DNA of 64,000 bases from Saprospiraceae bacterium (GTDB lineage: Bacteria; Bacteroidota; Bacteroidia; Chitinophagales; Saprospiraceae), in NCBI GenBank assembly GCA_016715405.1, contig JADKAE010000003.1:186001-250000 (forward strand), read 5' to 3'. The notes under the pieces were generated by a model. The model was not told the DNA's origin and made no database searches. It saw nothing but the letters and a program-made list of their open reading frames with translations. Made by a program: the position numbers and the translations under genes. This document shows positions 17,441-24,783 of this stretch, piece by piece (within the stretch, counting starts at the first letter, position 1; every line of letters starts with the position of its first letter).

Positions 17441-17881
17441 TTAGGTTTCAGCAGTTAATAATTTGGAGGCTGTTTGGTCGTTGTGGGCTTGTCGTTTTCC
17501 TGATCTGAATGTATTGCGTATAAAATTTATCGCAATTCTCCCCGCCAACTTAACTTCTTCCGGGTGTTTGGCAATATAATTCGTGATGCCGAACACCAAA
17601 GCAGCAGCGATTATTTTTTTCACTTCGCCGTGCGATTCCCGGACAAACATTTTTTTAGAAATGTAGCCGGCGGCAAGCCCGACGCTTGTGATCAACAGCT
17701 GATCTTTCAATTCTGAGGATTCGAAGGCGTCTCTGAGCGTATTTACAATTATTTTCACCGGCTTCACATCTTCGTAGGCGTTATGAAAATCTTCTTTCAG
17801 CATTTTGCCTTCTTCTTCTTGCTTGTTTTCCAGATCAGCAATTGCGTTTTTAAGGTCGGTTTCTGAATGTATCTTTCGCAT
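17441..17881 (-). CDS. Conserved hypothetical, operon partner of holin-like and YtxH genes
   Basis: 146 residues. An N-terminal charged helix (about 1-45) is followed by two moderately hydrophobic segments (LLITSVGLAAGYISKKMF, IIAAALVFGITNYIAKHPE), then a basic C-terminus. Small proteins of this kind often sit beside YtxH and holin-like genes in Bacteroidota. No specific function is recognised. It lies 12 bp after the holin-like gene, in the operon headed by YtxH. Confidence 0.75.
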   Translation of the reverse strand: MRKIHSETDLKNAIADLENKQEEEGKMLKEDFHNAYEDVKPVKIIVNTLRDAFESSELKDQLLITSVGLAAGYISKKMFVRESHGEVKKIIAAALVFGITNYIAKHPEEVKLAGRIAINFIRNTFRSGKRQAHNDQTASKLLTAET

Positions 17882-17893
17882 GGCACTTAATAT

Positions 17894-18235
17894 TTAATGG
17901 AGTGCTTGATCAATGATCAAATCGCTGATAGGTTTTTTTATCCATTTAAGCAGGAAAAAATGCAATATTATTCCTGCAATCAGATAAAATGTTGCCACAA
18001 TAAAAAAGCCGTAATACATTTTTCCCAGTAGGTCTCCGAGTAAAAAAGCGATGCCAATATTTAAGATAAGAATGAACAGCGAAAAAATAAAGACAACGCT
18101 CATCCTGGCCACTAATGATGACACAACGATGGTCGTCGTCTCTAATGCTTTAAGCTTTGAAAGCTCATAGGTCGTTTTGCTGTACTCTTCGACTCGCTCC
18201 CAGAGGGATTCAATCAGAGTGGGTGGAGTTTCCAT
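17894..18235 (-). CDS. Phage holin family (holin_3_6-like) membrane protein
   Basis: 113 residues. Hydrophilic N-terminus (LWERVEEYSKTTYELSKLKALE), then two long membrane segments (VVFIFSLFILILNIGIAFLLGDLLG, FFIVATFYLIAGIILHFFLL) and a short KKPISDLIID tail. This matches the Actinobacteria-type holin-X family, which in Bacteroidota is a chromosomal stress/envelope protein rather than a phage lysis gene. Second gene of the YtxH operon. A hairpin (18268-18308, CAAGAAG stem, no T-run) precedes it. Confidence 0.82.
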   Translation of the reverse strand: METPPTLIESLWERVEEYSKTTYELSKLKALETTTIVVSSLVARMSVVFIFSLFILILNIGIAFLLGDLLGKMYYGFFIVATFYLIAGIILHFFLLKWIKKPISDLIIDQALH

Positions 18236-18340
18236 CTTGTACCGTTTAGCTTATACTGGTATAGTAACAAGAAGTAATACCCGCTAATTACACGGATATT
18301 GCTTCTTGTATGCAGTAGATCAATTGAGAAGCGGCATTAA

Positions 18341-18622
18341 TTACCGTGAATTAGCGGCATACTTGGCTTCTGTTTCTTCCACTTTTTTCCCTTTCCCGGT
18401 TTCAGCCAAACGAAGGGCATCTTCCTTCACGGTCTCAATTTTTTTGACAACGCCGTCAATGAGATCGCTAAACTTGTTGCCCAACTCATTTAAGTAGGCA
18501 TCACCTTTGTTGGTAATTTTTTTCCTGGTGGATGCGCCCTTATCCGGAGCGAATAAAATCCCCATCGCAGCACCGGCAGCGAGGCCGGCCAATATGCCTA
18601 ATAACAATTTACCATTGTTCAT
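18341..18622 (-). CDS. YtxH domain-containing protein
   Basis: 93 residues. Starts with an N-terminal hydrophobic glycine-rich segment typical of YtxH (LLGILAGLAAGAAMGILFAPDKG), then an amphipathic, charged helix to the end. YtxH proteins are general-stress membrane-associated proteins. First gene of the operon running to the cupin and AraC genes. Its promoter carries regulon motif site 3. Confidence 0.88.
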   Translation of the reverse strand: MNNGKLLLGILAGLAAGAAMGILFAPDKGASTRKKITNKGDAYLNELGNKFSDLIDGVVKKIETVKEDALRLAETGKGKKVEETEAKYAANSR

Positions 18623-18712
18623 CTTTATAAATTTTTGATGGTGATTTAAATAACTGTAATAAGCACAAGATGCTTGTTATTACAATAAAAAACATTATAT
18701 AATTCTTGGATT

Positions 18713-18730
18713 TATTTACAACATTCACAC
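18713..18730 (-). promoter_or_regulatory. Regulon motif, site 3 (YtxH operon)
   Basis: Minus-strand GTGTGAATGTTGTAAATA. The -7-like element CATCTTGT is at 18672-18665, at the 40-bp spacing. It is back-to-back with site 4, their GTGTGAAT halves facing each other across 12 bp. Confidence 0.65.
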
Positions 18731-18742
18731 ATTACAACTGGT

Positions 18743-18760
18743 GTGTGAATATTGTAATTT
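18743..18760 (+). promoter_or_regulatory. Regulon motif, site 4 (glycine-zipper OmpA gene)
   Basis: Plus-strand GTGTGAATATTGTAATTT. TATTTTG follows at 18801-18807, 40 bp after the motif; ATG at 18848. Together with site 3 it makes a symmetrical divergent control region. Confidence 0.68.
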
Positions 18761-18847
18761 TTATAAAAATTTGTATAACAATACAATATGGAATAGTGCT
18801 TATTTTGCGTTTAACTATAAATATTTTTTTAACAAAATACAACTCAA

Positions 18848-19522
18848 ATGAAAGAGTATAGAAAGGGGTTAATCCCAATTTTTCTAAGTTTGGTGCTGAT
18901 CCTGGCAAGTTGTGCATCTTTGACCAAGACCCAGAAAGGGGCTGCGATCGGAACTGCTGCCGGCGCCGGAGCGGGTGCGGTGATTGGCCGAGCTTCGGGT
19001 AATACGGCGCTGGGCGCCATCATTGGGGCGGTAGTCGGAGGCACCGCAGGAGCTGTGATCGGCAACAAGATGGACAAACAGGCTGAGGAAATCAAAAAAA
19101 CCGTCCCGGATGCGGAGGTTATTCGTGTAGGGGAAGGCATCGTGGTGGAATTCAGCAGCAGTATTCTATTCGCGTTTGACAAATCGAACTTGTCAAATGA
19201 AGCCATGGCCAATCTCGATAAATTGGTCGTCGTGCTAAAAAACTACCCGGATACGGACATTGAAATACAGGGTCACACAGACAGTAAAGGGAGCGAATCT
19301 TACAATAAGAACTTATCTGTACAACGGGCTAATAGCGTTTCCGCCTACCTGACGAAGAAGGGTGTATCCGCCAATCGCCTAACCGTCAAAGGGTTTGGAG
19401 AATCGTTGCCGAAATACGTCAATGATACCGCAGATGGTCGCGATAAAAACCGCAGAGTAGAGTTTTTGATTTCGGCCAACGAAAAGATGAAAGCTGATGC
19501 TGAAAAGCAGGCAGGCCAATAG
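18848..19522 (+). CDS. OmpA-family lipoprotein with glycine zipper
   Basis: 224 residues. Lipobox LILASC, Cys 22. Residues about 30-75 are a glycine-zipper segment (GAAIGTAAGAGAGAVIGRA, LGAIIGAVVGGTAGAVIG) that likely packs in a membrane. About 95-210 is an OmpA C-terminal domain (ILFAFDKSNLS, IEIQGHTDSKGSESYNKNLS, RANSVSAYL, DGRDKNRRVEF). It links the outer membrane to peptidoglycan. A beta-barrel gene follows 34 bp downstream and shares the terminator at 20249, so this is a two-gene operon. Confidence 0.92.
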   Translation: MKEYRKGLIPIFLSLVLILASCASLTKTQKGAAIGTAAGAGAGAVIGRASGNTALGAIIGAVVGGTAGAVIGNKMDKQAEEIKKTVPDAEVIRVGEGIVVEFSSSILFAFDKSNLSNEAMANLDKLVVVLKNYPDTDIEIQGHTDSKGSESYNKNLSVQRANSVSAYLTKKGVSANRLTVKGFGESLPKYVNDTADGRDKNRRVEFLISANEKMKADAEKQAGQ

Positions 19523-19556
19523 TACAAATTTCAATAACTAATAAATCACAAACAAG

Positions 19557-20219
19557 ATGAAAACGAGGATAATATTGTTTTTTGCATTCCTATTCATGCT
19601 ATCCGCTTTTTTAACAAATGCGCAAACCTCCTTTGCCATTCTTGGCGGCGTTAATCTACAGAACCTGAACGGAAAGGATTATGAGGGCGACAAGCTGGAG
19701 AATGATTTGATCATCGGGTTTCACGCCGGACTCAATGCGCAAATACCTATTGCAACCGATTTCTACTTTCAACCCGGTTTGCTGTTTTCCACAAAAGGAG
19801 CTAAAAACGAATTTGGTCAAATAACCAGCACCTTCAAGCTTTCGTATATTGAGTTGCCATTGAACCTGGTATACAAACCCGCATTAGGCAGCGGGTATAT
19901 CATGCTTGGATTCGGCCCCTATGTAGGTTATGGTATCACGGGCAAGTCCATAGTTGAAGGCAGTGGTAATAAAATCGAATCCGATATTGAATTTACCAAC
20001 ACGATTGAAGCGACCGATCCCATAGCCACCACCTATTTTAAAGCGCTTGATGCAGGCGCTAATTTCTTCTTTGGATACGAAATGGCAATGGGAGTATTCG
20101 TGCAATTGAATGCACAACTTGGGTTGATAAAGATTAATCCCGAAGATAAACGTATCCCGGAAGGAGATACTGCTGTGAAGAATACCGGCTTCGGCCTTTC
20201 TGTCGGCTATCGGTTTTAG
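19557..20219 (+). CDS. Outer-membrane beta-barrel protein (porin family)
   Basis: 220 residues. Signal peptide ends LTNAQT at about residue 24. Barrel-like strands (SFAILGGVNLQNLNG, IIGFHAGLNAQIPIATDFYFQPGLLFSTKG, SYIELPLNLVYKPA, GYIMLGFGPYVGYGITG) and an aromatic C-terminus GYRF. Paralogue of 15208-15846. Second gene of the glycine-zipper OmpA operon. Confidence 0.86.
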   Translation: MKTRIILFFAFLFMLSAFLTNAQTSFAILGGVNLQNLNGKDYEGDKLENDLIIGFHAGLNAQIPIATDFYFQPGLLFSTKGAKNEFGQITSTFKLSYIELPLNLVYKPALGSGYIMLGFGPYVGYGITGKSIVEGSGNKIESDIEFTNTIEATDPIATTYFKALDAGANFFFGYEMAMGVFVQLNAQLGLIKINPEDKRIPEGDTAVKNTGFGLSVGYRF

Positions 20220-20248
20220 CGGGTAAAAGTGAATGTCTCCTAAAAAGC

Positions 20249-20287
20249 AAAAGACCGTCTCTGCCAGGCAGAGGCGGTCTTTTTTTA
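20249..20287 (+). terminator. Intrinsic terminator of the OmpA/barrel operon
   Basis: AAAGACCGTCTCTGCC pairs with GGCAGAGGCGGTCTTT (one mismatch) across a 2-nt turn; seven T follow. The A-tract upstream also allows use by the convergent minus-strand operon. Confidence 0.85.
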
Positions 20288-20313
20288 CACATATACATAC
20301 CAGGGCAACCCCG

Positions 20314-20484
20314 TTATTTGCGCTTCTTATCCGTTGCCGGGTCGGGTTTCGGAACAAACACATCGAGAGAGGGTTGCAGACTGGTTTTGCCCTCAGACTT
20401 ATATGCAGAGGCGACTTTCGTTTTGCCGGTGGATTTGTCTGCAGGGGCTTTTTTGTGATTTTTATGACCTTTATCTTTACTCAT
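20314..20484 (-). CDS. Small basic hypothetical protein
   Basis: 56 residues, Lys/His/Ser-rich (MSKDKGHKNHKKAPADKSTG...), with no hydrophobic segment and a Pro-rich acidic patch (DVFVPKPDPATD) near the C-terminus. It is cytoplasmic and probably unstructured. It follows the small membrane-protein gene 20537-20704 by about 50 bp and is the last gene before the convergent terminator. The reading frame is clean, with an ATG in a normal context, but no homology is recognised. Confidence 0.6.
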   Translation of the reverse strand: MSKDKGHKNHKKAPADKSTGKTKVASAYKSEGKTSLQPSLDVFVPKPDPATDKKRK

Positions 20485-20536
20485 GGTATTTTATTTTATG
20501 GTAAAAAAATGCGGTTTGCCAAGGCGAGGGTTCATT

Positions 20537-20704
20537 CTACATGGTTAATATCCCAAACACTTTCAGCAGCCAAATGATAACAGCAATCACCACAACCACA
20601 TTCAGGATGTTTTTGATCTTGCTGTCCATTGGGATATAACTATTGACGAGCCAGAGAACTACCCCGGCTATGACTAACACTACAAGCACATTAATGAGTG
20701 ACAT
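20537..20704 (-). CDS. Thivi_2564-family small membrane protein, copy 2
   Basis: 55 residues. Two membrane helices (INVLVVLVIAGVVLWLVNSY and ILNVVVVIAVIIWLLKVFGI) joined by a short IPMDSKIKN loop. The loop and the spacing of the two helices match the Thivi_2564 family. It is a close paralogue of 21228-21413 in the same operon; the two differ mainly at the C-terminus. Function unknown; such peptides are common in envelope-stress regulons. Confidence 0.8.
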   Translation of the reverse strand: MSLINVLVVLVIAGVVLWLVNSYIPMDSKIKNILNVVVVIAVIIWLLKVFGILTM

Positions 20705-20741
20705 AAAATTGAATTTAGTTCATGATCAAAATAGAGAATAC

Positions 20742-21188
20742 TCAGAACTCGTTTGTTGACAGTACGACATCCCCCCAACCTGGGCTTTGGATGTTTGGAT
20801 CATCTTCTGCGGTGATAAATATTTTAGCCGGTTTAAATGACGAAACCGTCTCAAAAGAAGCTTTCAGGTTTTTTGACAATAAATTGCTTGAAGTTTTTAT
20901 TTGTCCAATATTTTTCGTCATTTCCTGATCGGTAAGCATCCAGACTATATACATTTTTTTTGGTGGTTGTAGCCTTTCTGGTTCAGCCAGGTTAGAAATA
21001 TCTATCTTAATGTCGTAATTCTTGTTACTGTCTTGTTTAACTTTCACCGTACCTTCTGCTGCCGGAACGACCTTTGAATTTAAGAAGGTTAATTTTTGAG
21101 CGCAGGAGGTCAGGGAAAACGCCAGTCCCAATGCTAAAAAACCAAGAATAATATTTTTAAGCGGGATATTGTACTTTAAATTTTTCAT
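20742..21188 (-). CDS. Hypothetical lipoprotein
   Basis: 148 residues. A signal region (IILGFLALGLAFSLTSC) with lipobox Cys near 29 is followed by a beta-rich domain (AAEGTVKVKQDSNKNYDIKIDISNL, KKMYIVWMLTDQE, IFITAEDDPNIQSPG). It resembles small periplasmic domains that bind anchoring surfaces, but I do not assign a family. It lies between the two Thivi_2564 paralogues in one operon. Confidence 0.75.
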   Translation of the reverse strand: MKNLKYNIPLKNIILGFLALGLAFSLTSCAQKLTFLNSKVVPAAEGTVKVKQDSNKNYDIKIDISNLAEPERLQPPKKMYIVWMLTDQEMTKNIGQIKTSSNLLSKNLKASFETVSSFKPAKIFITAEDDPNIQSPGWGDVVLSTNEF

Positions 21189-21227
21189 CTTCAGTAGTTT
21201 TTAAAATGAATAAAATATAAAACCGAC

Positions 21228-21413
21228 TTATATAGTCAGGTTTTTCAGATAATCCAGTAATCCGAAAGCCTGTAACAGCCACAAGACAACTGCGATTACG
21301 GCCACCACATTCAGTATGTTTTTGATCTTCTTATCCATTGGGATGTAAGTATTTACAAGCCATAGGATAACGCCAACAACAACCAATACGATTAATACAT
21401 TCAACAATGGCAT
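21228..21413 (-). CDS. Thivi_2564-family small membrane protein, copy 1
   Basis: 61 residues: MPLLNVLIVLVVVGVILWLV helix, NTYIPMDKKIKNILN loop, VVAVIAVVLWLLQAFGLLDY helix. First gene of the operon 21413 to 20314, with regulon motif site 5 upstream. The duplication with 20537-20704 flanking a lipoprotein gene suggests a local tandem duplication or insertion. Confidence 0.85.
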   Translation of the reverse strand: MPLLNVLIVLVVVGVILWLVNTYIPMDKKIKNILNVVAVIAVVLWLLQAFGLLDYLKNLTI

Positions 21414-21485
21414 AATAATGATTTTAATTTGTGTATATAAAGGTATCCCTCTTTATATGCTATTACGTTACATAATTGCACAAAA

Positions 21486-21503
21486 GAATTACAGGATTCA
21501 CAC
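21486..21503 (-). promoter_or_regulatory. Regulon motif, site 5 (Thivi_2564 operon)
   Basis: Minus-strand GTGTGAATCCTGTAATTC. TACCTTTA lies at 21445-21438, exactly 40 bp downstream; ATG at 21413. Confidence 0.68.
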
Positions 21504-21561
21504 TTACCTCAATTTAGAGGGGAACCTATAGAATATCCTATAAAGGTGGGTTTGTTAAAGA

Positions 21562-21792
21562 TTAGCTCAGCGATTTTTTACTCCGAACCAAAAAGAATAT
21601 ACCTGCAATAAGTAGCACGCCTCCAATGACCGGAGACAATTTGACAAAATTGTTCTTTTCCGCATCAATGTGAATGGGACCTATATCTACCAATGTTTCA
21701 GTAGTCACATAATTGAACCCGGTATATGCGATCATGATTATTCCAATTACAATCAGAATAATACCTATTACTTTTGTTTGCATGATTTGCAT
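21562..21792 (-). CDS. DUF3185-like small membrane protein
   Basis: 76 residues: helix 1 VIGIILIVIGIIMIAYTGFNYVT, a polar periplasmic stretch with VDIGPIHIDAEKNNFVKLSP, helix 2 VIGGVLLIAGIFFLV. The DIGPI...A-E-K...SP loop is typical of this family. It follows the lmo0937-type gene by 49 bp on the same strand and is probably co-transcribed from motif site 6. Confidence 0.8.
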   Translation of the reverse strand: MQIMQTKVIGIILIVIGIIMIAYTGFNYVTTETLVDIGPIHIDAEKNNFVKLSPVIGGVLLIAGIFFLVRSKKSLS

Positions 21793-21841
21793 AATTTAAA
21801 TACCTCACTTTCCTTAGCGGAAAGCAGCATTGAGTTAATAC

Positions 21842-21997
21842 TTAAATTACTTTTCTACCCTGAATAACCCTGAGTATTACCACGATGATTGCAATAACCA
21901 GCAATACGTGAATAAGGCCTCCTGCGCTATAACCCACAAAACCTATGAGCCATGCTATGACCAAGATGACCGCGACGATATAAAGAAGATTTCCCAT
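21842..21997 (-). CDS. lmo0937-family small membrane protein
   Basis: 51 residues. Two short helices (LLYIVAVILVIAWLIGFVGY and LIHVLLVIAIIVVILRVI) with GYSAGGLIH between them, ending in a basic tail QGRKV. The turn with two Gly and His is the family hallmark. The ATG at 21997 lies 99 bp after regulon motif site 6. Confidence 0.82.
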   Translation of the reverse strand: MGNLLYIVAVILVIAWLIGFVGYSAGGLIHVLLVIAIIVVILRVIQGRKVI

Positions 21998-22096
21998 GAT
22001 CTGATATTTAGAAGTTAAATAAGATGTGAGAAGACACTCACACCTTTACAAAGGTGGGAAAACCTGTCTGAAATTGTGTTATACATTTTTTGATAT

Positions 22097-22114
22097 AAAT
22101 TATATCATTCACAC
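22097..22114 (-). promoter_or_regulatory. Regulon motif, site 6 (lmo0937/DUF3185 genes)
   Basis: Minus-strand GTGTGAATGATATAATTT overlaps the last codons of AraC copy 2. CACCTTTG lies at 22056-22049, at the same 40-bp spacing. Like site 2, it sits at the 3' end of an AraC paralogue. Confidence 0.68.
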
Positions 22115-22672
22115 ATCCTCAAGGGGGATACGTCTTCTATACTGCTTGAGTTGTTTGAAGAAGGTGGGCGTTAACCCGGTTACTCTTTTAAATTGGCTGG
22201 ATAGGTGCGCTACACTGCTATAGTTGAGCTTGTAAGATATTTCAGTAAGATTGAATTCGTCGTATAAAAGCAGTTCTTTTACCCGCTCAATTTTATGGGC
22301 GATAATAAAATGCTCTATAGTGATACCTGTGGTCTCCGAAAAAAGGTTGGCGAGATAGGTGTAATCGTAATGGAGTTTTTCGCTGAGGTAATCTGAAAAA
22401 TTGACCCGGGGCAGGTCATCTGAATAATGGATCACCTCAATAATTGTGTTCTTTATTTTTTCGATAATCACCGCTTTTTTATCCTCCAACAATTCCAACC
22501 CGGATTTCAATAAAATGACGCCCAGCTGATTATACTGCTCCGGAGTCATTTGCCCCTTGATCTCCACTTCGCCAAGCTCTACCGTGCCATGACGCAGTCC
22601 GAGCTTATTTAGGGCATCCTTGACTATCATCTTGCAACGAATGGAGACCATGTATTTGATGTGGATTTTCAT
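22109..22672 (-). CDS. AraC-family transcriptional regulator, copy 2
   Basis: 187 residues, colinear with copy 1 (16453-17022). N-terminal MKIHIKYMVSIRCKMIVKDALNKLGL domain; C-terminal AraC helix-turn-helix pair (LANLFSETTGITIEHFIIAHKIERVKELLL, TEISYKLNYSSVAHLSSQFKRVTGLTPTFFK). The two copies bracket most of the island. The start is at the edge of a heptamer repeat array, so its promoter must lie in or beyond the repeat. Confidence 0.88.
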   Translation of the reverse strand: MKIHIKYMVSIRCKMIVKDALNKLGLRHGTVELGEVEIKGQMTPEQYNQLGVILLKSGLELLEDKKAVIIEKIKNTIIEVIHYSDDLPRVNFSDYLSEKLHYDYTYLANLFSETTGITIEHFIIAHKIERVKELLLYDEFNLTEISYKLNYSSVAHLSSQFKRVTGLTPTFFKQLKQYRRRIPLEDV

Positions 22673-22686
22673 TTTCTAAGAATTTC

Positions 22687-22768
22687 CGTTGTCGGTTGTC
22701 CGTTGTCGGTTGTCCGTTGTCCGTTGTCGGTTGTCCGTTGTCGGTTGTCCGTTGTCGGTTGTCCGTTC
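22687..22768. repeat. Heptamer array (C/G)GTTGTC
   Basis: About 11-12 units, CGTTGTC and GGTTGTC, mostly alternating. They are related by one or two bases to the AGAGAAC/GTTCTCT heptamer and occur beside it in the same relative order as at 8840-9104. Confidence 0.92.
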
Positions 22769-22797
22769 TTTTGTATCTTTGCTAATTATACTTAGAC

Positions 22798-22867
22798 AGA
22801 GAACAGAGAACAGAGAACAGAGAACAGAGAACAGAGAACAGAGAACAGAGAACAGAGAACAGAGAAC
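22798..22867. repeat. Heptamer tandem array AGAGAAC, 10 units
   Basis: Ten perfect AGAGAAC copies, the same number as at 8840-8909. The 30-bp spacer from the GTTGTC array contains TATCTTTG (a possible -7 box). The array abuts a truncated GH3 gene end. Confidence 0.95.
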
Positions 22868-22870
22868 ACA

Positions 22871-23010
22871 TCACTTCAACTTCAAAGTGGTAGTAAGCCC
22901 TGTTTGCGAGTTACCTCCCACCATAATATCAAACTCGCCTGGTTCAACGACGAAAGCACCGTTGTTATTGTAATAACCGAATTCGGCGTCAGTTAGTTTA
23001 AATTCCACTA
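22871..23010 (-). pseudogene. C-terminal remnant of a GH3 beta-glucosidase
   Basis: The minus strand encodes about 46 residues (IVEFKLTDAEFGYYNNNG, FVVEPGEFDIMVGGNSQTG, then a stop). The pattern of YYN-x-x-G-x-F-V-x-EPGEFD-x-MVGGNS is that of the fibronectin-III-like tail of family-3 glycosidases (BglX type). No start codon or catalytic domain is present: the acyl-CoA synthetase stop lies immediately before it and a heptamer array immediately after. The rest of the gene was lost or moved. Confidence 0.75.
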
Positions 23011-23025
23011 TTGTAATTCGCGGGC

Positions 23026-24783
23026 CTAAAGCGGGTATAACGCATCAATTTCTTTGGTATACATCTCAAGGATGCGGGATCGCACCAATTTCAGCGTATA
23101 CGTCAACATACCGGATTCTACCGTCCATTCCTGGGGTACGAGGTGAAACTTGCGGATTGTTTGGAAATTGGGTAATTCTGCGTTGAGTGTATCGACTTCC
23201 TCGCTGAGTTTTTGTTTCACCTTGATATTGTGCACCATATACTGGGGGCCTGTCCAGTGAATGTGGTGTTCGCGGCACCAGAGCTCCAGCCACTCGAAAT
23301 TGGGTTTGATGAGGGCGGTGAGGTAAGGCCGTTGGAACCCGATGATCATAATTTGTTCGATAAATGGCGATTCGCGGAAATAATTCTCCAAAGCGAGGGG
23401 GGCGATGTATTTGCCTGCCGAGGTTTTGAAGATATCCTTTTTGCGGTCTGTAATTTGCAGGAATCGCTTGCGCACAAAGCGGCCTACATCGCCGGTATGA
23501 AACCAGCCGTCTTCGTCGATTACCTGGCGTGTGGCGTCGGGTTGGCGGTAATAGCCCATCATCACATTGGGGCCGCGCACCAGTATTTCGCCTTCGCCGT
23601 CTTCGTCGGGTTGATCGATATGCACCTCCACGCCGGGCAGGGGCAGGCCTACCGTGCCAAAGGCGTATAGTCCGGGAGTAAAGTGGTTGAGTGAAATGAC
23701 GGGCGAGGTTTCGGTCATGCCATAGCCTTCGCGCACGCGAATACCCATAGCGGATAACAGCCTTCCCAATTCGGGGCGCAGCCAGGCGGCGCCCACGATG
23801 ATGCCCTCTACCCTACCGCCGAGTCGGTTGGTAAAATGGCGAAAAACCAGCAGCCGCGCCAGCAGTAGCTGCAGTTGGTAGGCAAACCGCAATCCGGGTC
23901 TTTCGCGATATTGGCGGCCCAGTTGCAATGCCCAGTCGATGATTTTTTTGCCCAACCATCCGCGCCCGGCGCGGGCGGTGAGTACCTGTTCGTACATTTT
24001 TTCTACAATACGGGGCACTGCGGTAAAAAAGTGGGGTCTGATCTCATGCAGCGCTTGCGTCAGGTAATCGCGATCGGCGAGAAAAGCCAGGCTGGCGCCC
24101 GAAGCTATATAGGTGTAAATAGCTATTCGTTCAAAAATATGACTAAAAGGCAGCATGCTGAAGCCCACTTTCTGGTAGTTGAGGGGCAGGATGGGCAGGA
24201 TAGCGTGCAGGTTGCTCACCATATTCTGGTGGCTGAGCATGACGCCTTTGGGCATTCCCGTCGAACCCGAAGTGTACACAATAGCCGCCAGCGCATCGGG
24301 TTGAACTGCAGCACGGCGCTGTTCAACCTGATCAAGGGCTATCGCCTGTCCTTTTTTCAGCCAATAGGGAAACCGCGCCGGATCGTCATCGGGTCCGTCG
24401 AGCAGCAGGAAGCGGGTTTCGCTGCGGCCGGTGACGGTGGGTAGCGTCGCCGACACACACAAGCGGGTATCGGTCTGATCGAGGATATAGCGCAATTGGA
24501 CAGTAGACGAAGACTCGGGCACGGGCACCACCACCGCGCCTATTTGCTGGATGGCGAGGTCGAGAAACAACCATTTTGCTGAGGCCAGCGAGGGCATCAT
24601 CAGCACCTTATCGCCGGCTTGTACTTCAAGTGCCAGCAGGGCGCGACTGTAGCCGTCCACGTGGTCGATGCAGCTCTGGGTAGTGTAATTCACCCACTGC
24701 GCATTTTCGCGGCTCACCAGTGCCCTTTCATGGGGGTATTTATCCAGTTGGAAGCGCAGTATGTCAAACGTTCGGGTAATCAT
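23026..24783 (-). CDS. Long-chain fatty-acid-CoA ligase (AMP-forming)
   Basis: 585 residues of the acyl-adenylate superfamily. P-loop-like motif AIVYTSGSTGMPKGVMLSHQN is near 165-185, the aromatic/TES motif REGYGMTETSPVIS near 345-360, and the adenylate hinge segment GWFHTGDVGRF near 425 is followed by ITDRKKDIFKTSAGKYIAP. It activates fatty acids for beta-oxidation or lipid synthesis. It overlaps the upstream hydrolase gene by 4 bp (ATGA type). Confidence 0.93.
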   Translation of the reverse strand: MITRTFDILRFQLDKYPHERALVSRENAQWVNYTTQSCIDHVDGYSRALLALEVQAGDKVLMMPSLASAKWLFLDLAIQQIGAVVVPVPESSSTVQLRYILDQTDTRLCVSATLPTVTGRSETRFLLLDGPDDDPARFPYWLKKGQAIALDQVEQRRAAVQPDALAAIVYTSGSTGMPKGVMLSHQNMVSNLHAILPILPLNYQKVGFSMLPFSHIFERIAIYTYIASGASLAFLADRDYLTQALHEIRPHFFTAVPRIVEKMYEQVLTARAGRGWLGKKIIDWALQLGRQYRERPGLRFAYQLQLLLARLLVFRHFTNRLGGRVEGIIVGAAWLRPELGRLLSAMGIRVREGYGMTETSPVISLNHFTPGLYAFGTVGLPLPGVEVHIDQPDEDGEGEILVRGPNVMMGYYRQPDATRQVIDEDGWFHTGDVGRFVRKRFLQITDRKKDIFKTSAGKYIAPLALENYFRESPFIEQIMIIGFQRPYLTALIKPNFEWLELWCREHHIHWTGPQYMVHNIKVKQKLSEEVDTLNAELPNFQTIRKFHLVPQEWTVESGMLTYTLKLVRSRILEMYTKEIDALYPL

